The position numbers and the translations under genes are program-made. This document shows, piece after piece, positions 58,963 through 64,000 of a stretch of 64,000 nt of DNA. The DNA is taken from positions 585,356 through 649,355 of the forward strand of contig JAVSML010001156.1 in assembly GCA_038503035.1 (NCBI GenBank), in the 5' to 3' direction. The stretch's first letter is position 1. Each line of letters starts with the position of its first letter. The notes under the pieces are model-generated. The model searched no databases. It was not told where the DNA came from and saw nothing but the letters and a program-made list of their open reading frames with translations. This stretch comes from Crocodylus rhombifer. Taxonomy: Eukaryota; Chordata; Crocodylia; Crocodylidae.

Positions 58963-61630
58963 GATTTTCAGTAGAAAGCTTGAAAGCAACTAAAAGGTTA
59001 ACCCGAAGTAAGATTCTACACATACCCCAGGAGTTTTGCCTCCCTCTAGCTAGCAATATCATTTCCTTCTACATAATCCTACTGGAAAAAAAGATGATAA
59101 GAATCATTGTAACCATAGCAATCACTATCCAATAGTAACAATTAACTGACTTCCAGGTGTTTGCTGTGATCACAGCCCAAACTCTTGAAAAGGCTGTCAT
59201 CCATATGGAAGTTTCCTATCATTTGTAGTTTCCAGGGCAGAAGCCACATCTTTGCATGAATTTCTGCAATATCTGGCATGATAAAGCCTTCATGCTGATC
59301 ATTTGTTTTTCACTTGCAATCAATTATTAATAATAATAATTATGAAAGTAGGTTTTATCAAGATGGAGCATGCTACAAACTGTATTAAACATCACTGTGT
59401 GGCAAGGAAACTTATGGCTCAATCACTTTCATCCTCTTGCTGGACTTGACTCCTTCAGACCATTAAAATACTGTCTAGATACACAAACCACTCAAAAAGG
59501 AGAAGTAACAAAATACACATGCACAGTATCTTACCTTTTGATCCCTTGGTGCGGAAATCCTTGCTCCCCCTCCCCCCCCCCCCACACACACACCACACAT
59601 AGCATTGCCTATCATCCCATGTCATTCTATGTCTTAATATGTCTTAGTTAGCGCCCAATCCTATGAAGTGCTGAGTTTATTAAATGTCTTTTAACCAGAG
59701 GTAAGGTATTTACTGGTTACAGGAGCTGTCATAGAAACCTTCTAATTTGGGATCTACATATTAAAACCTAGCATCAGCTCTTTTCTCCTTATGTTCCTTT
59801 CCTGCCATGTTTCTTCCTCCAGATTTAAACACTCATCCTCCCAAACTGAGGGTCACGACAGAGGCTTTTAGAAAAACATGATAAAATAGTTGATTCCCAG
59901 ACGAGCTGCTCTTTATAAACGTTTTTATACAACAACCCCAATTTTTGAATCAGTAAGGAAGATGTACTGAGGAATGTCTCATTCTCTAGGGGCATCAAGT
60001 CATTTTCAGGGGTGATATCATTCCAGGTGATCACTTATATTCACTTAGGAAAATACAGTTTTCATTTAATTCAGCAAGTAAACATTTAAACTATTTACAG
60101 ACTGCAACCATTTGAACTATCTTCAATTCTACTTTCACCGAATTTTCTGAAAACTGAAGGTACAAAATGCATGAATGTTAATATATCAGCAGCTCAAGTA
60201 GTTTTCAAAATTTCCCAAATAGATAATTTTGGGAAGACCTAACCATTAACCGTTATAAATGTTACAATAGTTCTAGAAATTAGGTATGTTAGTTTTGTTG
60301 CTACAAAAAATATTTTGTTGTCACCAGTATATAGGTATTCTGTTGGTCTGCTACCAGTATATAGGTATTCTATTGTGGAGAAGAGACAGTTAAAATGTTT
60401 AGGATATAATCCTGCTGCTGTTTTTGACAGAACTTTCCTTCTGCTTTTACTGTAACTACCTTAGTTTTTCACTGTGTTTTTGCTGAGACATAACAACTCA
60501 GGAAAGATAAGTAGAAGTTAGTCTGTAAAAGGTGACTCAGTGCCCTAACACATTCAGAGAGGCATGAGCTTTCATAGGTGACAGACTAGTGCATCAAATG
60601 TTAAGGAAAGATAGTAAGACTCAGTCTTCAACCTACTACAAAACTATAGGAGTTTTATCATTGTCTGTCTTAATTAACTAACCCATTTATAGCCAGTAAA
60701 TATGCACCGTCCCAAGCCATTTCTAAAATACTTAATCAGCAACCATTGAATTGAAGAACAAATACTCTTTTCACGTTTTACAGAAATAAAACTGCTTATA
60801 CATTGTGGAAAAAAACCTGCTAAATAATCCAGTGTAATCTGAGCAATTATCTTTAATGTCCCTTCCAAAAGCTTGAATGTGTCAGACCACAAATCCACTT
60901 CCTATATTTTTTTATCTGAAAGATCTGCAAGTAATTTAGTCTTGTTTTCACAGAGTGCAAAGACATTCCGTTTGTTTACACTGGAGACAAATTTTACTCA
61001 ATTGATGCAATTCAATTGATTAAATAATGGCCTTCTTCCTCATTTATAAGCATTTCAGTCTTATATCATGACATAAAAGAGGTAAGTGATTGTCATCTGC
61101 ATGCATATTATGTGACAGGCAGATTATCGGGTTTAAGTCTTAGTGCCTAATGACAGGACCTTTTCAATCAGTGATTCAAGTCTGCATTCCTACAACCTGT
61201 TTTGACCACAGGACAGATGATTAACTAAGTCAACAAAGGGTCAACTACAGGCCAACTACAGGTGATTTAACTGGTCAGACCTTGATTAAATGACATATTT
61301 TGCTCTATTTAGCCATTAAAATGCTGATGTGGAACACCTTCTGGTCCTCTGTTGGTATTCTTTTCTTTATTCAGATTAACATAAAGGATCTTTTATTCAT
61401 TATTTCAAAGGGGAGGGTGGAGGCCTTTCAACAGTCTATACATTTCTTTTCTGCATTAAAAAAAATCATCTCAGAAAGAGAATTAGCCATCCCTTTAAAA
61501 CTATTCTGATTTCCAGTACTTTTAAAAATTCCTGTTTCAAAAGTACGACAGAAAACCTAATGAAGTAAATGGAAGATTGCCTCTTTGAAGAACAATACCA
61601 CTGGTTTCAGTGGATTTTAAATTGTACCCT
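58963..61630. other. Unique AT-rich DNA, 2.7 kb
   Basis: Contains a C-run and (CA)n stretch at about 59564-59600. It also has a 19-bp direct duplication (accagtatataggtattct) at 60323-60341 and 60353-60371. No gene recognised. Confidence 0.45.
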
Positions 61631-64000
61631 ACTGCCTGTACACACATGCCAGGAGCTTGGGGAATAAGCAGGAGGAGCTCATCCTCCTGCTTAATGCAAA
61701 TAATTATGATGTCATAGGGATAACGGAGACCTGGTGGGACTCCACCTATGACTGGACCACGGGTACAGATGGCTATACCCTGTACAGGAGGGATCATGTA
61801 GATAAAAGGGGCGGGGGTGTAGCTCTCAATGTTAAGGAAAGCTACGCATCCCTGCAAGCTGATACTGGCGACCAGGGTGGACAACTGGAGACCCTCTGGG
61901 TTAAAATCCATAGGGAACACGGCACAGGGGACACAACGGTGGGAGTCTACTACAAACCTCCCAACCAAAGTCAAGAGCTTGACCAGAAGTTTGTTTGGGA
62001 ACTGGCTGTGGCCGCATGCTCCAGGACCACAGTTGTCATGGGGGACTTCAAATACCCAGACATCTCGTGGGAGGATCACTCAGCAAAATCCAAGTGGTCG
62101 CAAAGCTTCCTCTAATGTGTGGATGACCTCTACCTGAATCAAGAAGTCTATGGGCCAACAAGAGGTAAAGCACTGCTCGACCTGGTACTGGGGATGACCT
62201 AATCGGCGACCTAGCGATTGATGGGAAGCTGGGTGACAGCGACCACTAGCTGATCACCTTCAGGATCTGCCGTAAAGCTGGCAAGTCAGTCAGCAACAGG
62301 GAAGTCTTTGACTTCAGGAAAGCCAACTTTGACAAGCTCAGGAGACTTGCCAGTGAGGCCCTAAGGGACCATGACCCCAGGGAGAGGGGAGTTCAGGAAG
62401 AGTGGTTGCTCCTCAAGGGAGCAATCCTCAACACACAAGCTATTACTATTCTATCTCGGAGGAAAGGCAGCAAGAGGGCAGAGCAGACCCCCTGGCTTTC
62501 CAGGGATCTAGCAGACCTCCTGAGGCTAAAAAGAAAGGCCTACAAAGGATGGAGGATGGGATTCACCTCCAGGGAGGATTATTCTGCACTGGTCCAGTCC
62601 TGCAGGGAGCAAACCAGGAAAGCCAAGCCTGCAACTGAACTCCAACTAGCTTCGAGCATCAAGGACAATAAAAAGTCCTTTTTCAGATATGCGGGGAGCC
62701 GGAGGAAAAGCAAGGGCAACACTCGACCCCTGCTGAACCAGATGGGGCAACTGACAACTGATGCCCAGGAAAAAGCCAACCTATTAAATGGGTACTTTGC
62801 ATCGGTCTTTCATCAGTCCCATGGGATGCCCATGCCTGCTATGGGACAGGGAGGTCCAAGTGACGGTGATCCCCTGCCCTCCATCAATGCCAACCTCGTG
62901 AAGGAACACCTTGACAGGCTGGATACCTTGAAGTCAGCCAGCCCTGACAATCTGCACCCCAGGGTACTCAAGGAGCTGGCGAGCATCATAGCCCAGCCTC
63001 TGGCATGCATCTTTGAAAACTCCTGGTGCTCTGGTGTAGTGCCCAAAGACTGGAAGAAGGCCAATGTCGTGCCTATCTTCAAGAAAGGGAGGAAAGGGGA
63101 TCCGGCTAACTGTAGGCCCATCAGCCTGACTTCTATCCCGGGGAAGATCTTAGAAATGTTTATTAAAGAGGACATCCTTAATGGACTAGCCGATGCCAGC
63201 ATCCTGAGGGATAGCCAGCACGGGTTTGTTGTGGGTAGGTCTTGCTTGACCAATCTCATTTCCTTCTATGACCAGGTGACCTATCACCTGGACAAGGGAG
63301 AAGAGATTGATGTCATATATCTTGACTCCAAAAAAGCCTTCAATCTGGTATCCCATGATCACCTCTTGGTGAAACTGTCCAGTTGTGGCCTTCAGTCCAC
63401 CACAATCCACTGGCTGGGAAACTGGCTCCATGGTTGGACCCAGAGGATAGTAATTGATGGAAGTCAATCATCATGGTGCCCTGTGACCAGTGGGGTCCCC
63501 CAAGGCTTTGTCCTTGGACCCATATTGTTCAACAGCTTCATTAATGATGTGGACATTGGAGTCAGGAGCTGACTGGCCAAGTTTGCCGATGACACCAAAT
63601 TTTGGGGCAAAGCATCCACACCAGAAGACAGGCGGGCAATCCAGGCTGATCTGGACAGGCTCAGCAAATGGGCAGATGAGAACCTGATGGTGTTTAACAC
63701 TGAATAATGCACCTTGGGAAGAAAAACCTGTAGCATCCTTATAGGCTCGGCAGTGCTATGCTGGCTAGCACTATGGAAGAAAGAGACTTGGGGGTCATCA
63801 TTGACCACAAGATGAACATGAGCCTGCAATGCAATGCTGCGGCTAGTAAAGCGACCAGAACACTGGCTTGTTTCTCAAGCAAGTCCCAGGATGTCATTCT
63901 CCCATTGTACTCAGCCTTGATGAGACCACAGCTGGAGTACTGCATCCAGTTTTGGGCTCCACAATTCAAAAAGGATGTGGAGAAGCTTAAGAGAGTCCAG
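61631..64000 (+). mobile_element. CR1-F: best-preserved CR1, sense strand, runs off the right edge
   Basis: Plus-strand CR1 starting exactly at the endonuclease N-terminus (tgcctgtacacacatgcc) and continuing through RT to the C-terminal LEYCIQFWAP region at the window end. The 3' end lies beyond 64000. Its coding sequence is close to CR1-C, so they probably share a subfamily. Transition to non-CR1 DNA is abrupt at about 61630, consistent with 5' truncation. Confidence 0.93.
61633..63990 (+). pseudogene. CR1-F ORF2 pseudogene (endonuclease + reverse transcriptase)
   Basis: The endonuclease part (about 61633-62115) has ITETWWDST with the conserved Glu. The catalytic GDFN motif is GDFK: AAA at 62050-62052 replaces the Asn, which alone should abolish nicking. 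TAA at 62113-62115, a frameshift near 62190 and TAG at 62247-62249 just after SDH follow. The main RT frame, 62406-63572 (388 codons), holds [41 protein letters not shown], the motif A Asp in [10 protein letters not shown] and [11 protein letters not shown]. It ends at TGA 63570-63572, eleven bases before an intact FADD box (63582-63593). Another stop follows near 63705. Non-autonomous now. Confidence 0.9.

Noticed and set aside
61537..62079. 180-codon minus-strand open frame
   Set aside because: It is antisense to the CR1-F endonuclease domain and crosses its 5' boundary into unrelated DNA, so it is a shadow frame.
1..64000. CRISPR array, bacterial operon, phage or plasmid origin
   Set aside because: No regularly spaced identical repeats with unique spacers, no dense long ORFs, no Shine-Dalgarno-led genes. 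Repeat content is clearly vertebrate.

Overview
This is a eukaryotic, gene-free stretch of a sauropsid (reptile-lineage) genome. It is AT-rich, with no bacterial-type operons, no recognisable RNA gene and no protein-coding exon that I can defend. The only genuine coding signal is decayed open reading frame 2 (endonuclease / reverse transcriptase) of CR1 LINE retrotransposons. CR1 diversity, GAAACTATG- or ATGAAATCT-type CR1 3' tails, several hAT MITE families, a long solo LTR and a MIR-like CORE-SINE fit a crocodilian best. A turtle is the main alternative and a bird is less likely. This assignment rests on memory of repeat families, not on a search.

Layout. 0-6 kb: a hAT MITE with perfect 8-bp target duplication (624-928), then a ~3 kb minus-strand CR1 (CR1-A, 2695-5693) carrying a 148-bp near-identical copy of unique DNA from 1.6 kb away. 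6-14 kb: mostly unique AT-rich DNA, with a solitary arm of a GATTC-rich foldback element (9262-9579) and a small MITE (10615-10799). 13.8-16.4 kb: an LTR-like fragment, a ~740-bp foldback element (14597-15335) and a 1-kb element with 20-bp perfect terminal inverted repeats (15351-16365), nearly end to end. 16-27 kb: mostly unique, with a MITE at 20.3 kb, a hAT at 22.5 kb and a pyrimidine-rich tract at 23.4-24.1 kb.

27.3-32.4 kb is the most structured part. One minus-strand CR1 (CR1-B) is split by three later insertions: a sense CR1 (CR1-C), a 491-bp processed-transcript-like retrocopy with a 15-bp target duplication and AATAAA, and a 1,328-bp solo LTR with a 5-bp duplication. 32.7-36 kb: a hAT inside a CR1 tail, a MITE, a 1.24-kb hAT and a MITE with three successive hairpins. 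37.3-38.6 kb: CR1-D. 38.6-52 kb: mostly unique DNA with ancient CR1, SINE-like and hAT remnants and another hAT (50805-51068). 52.3-53.6 kb: CR1-G split by an 875-bp hAT-like element. 55-59 kb: a hAT, a MIR-like SINE, CR1-E and another hAT. 61.6-64 kb: CR1-F, the best preserved CR1, running off the right edge.

The features do not act together as a pathway. They form a layered record of transposition whose nesting gives relative ages. I found no new gene system. The strongest unusual items are the templated 148-bp filler in CR1-A, the 15-bp-TSD retrocopy, the foldback element with a solitary arm elsewhere, and the hairpin cluster at 35.7-35.9 kb. Long apparent ORFs in the GC-rich DNA elements (34.3-35.5 and 52.5-53.2 kb) are compositional artefacts.
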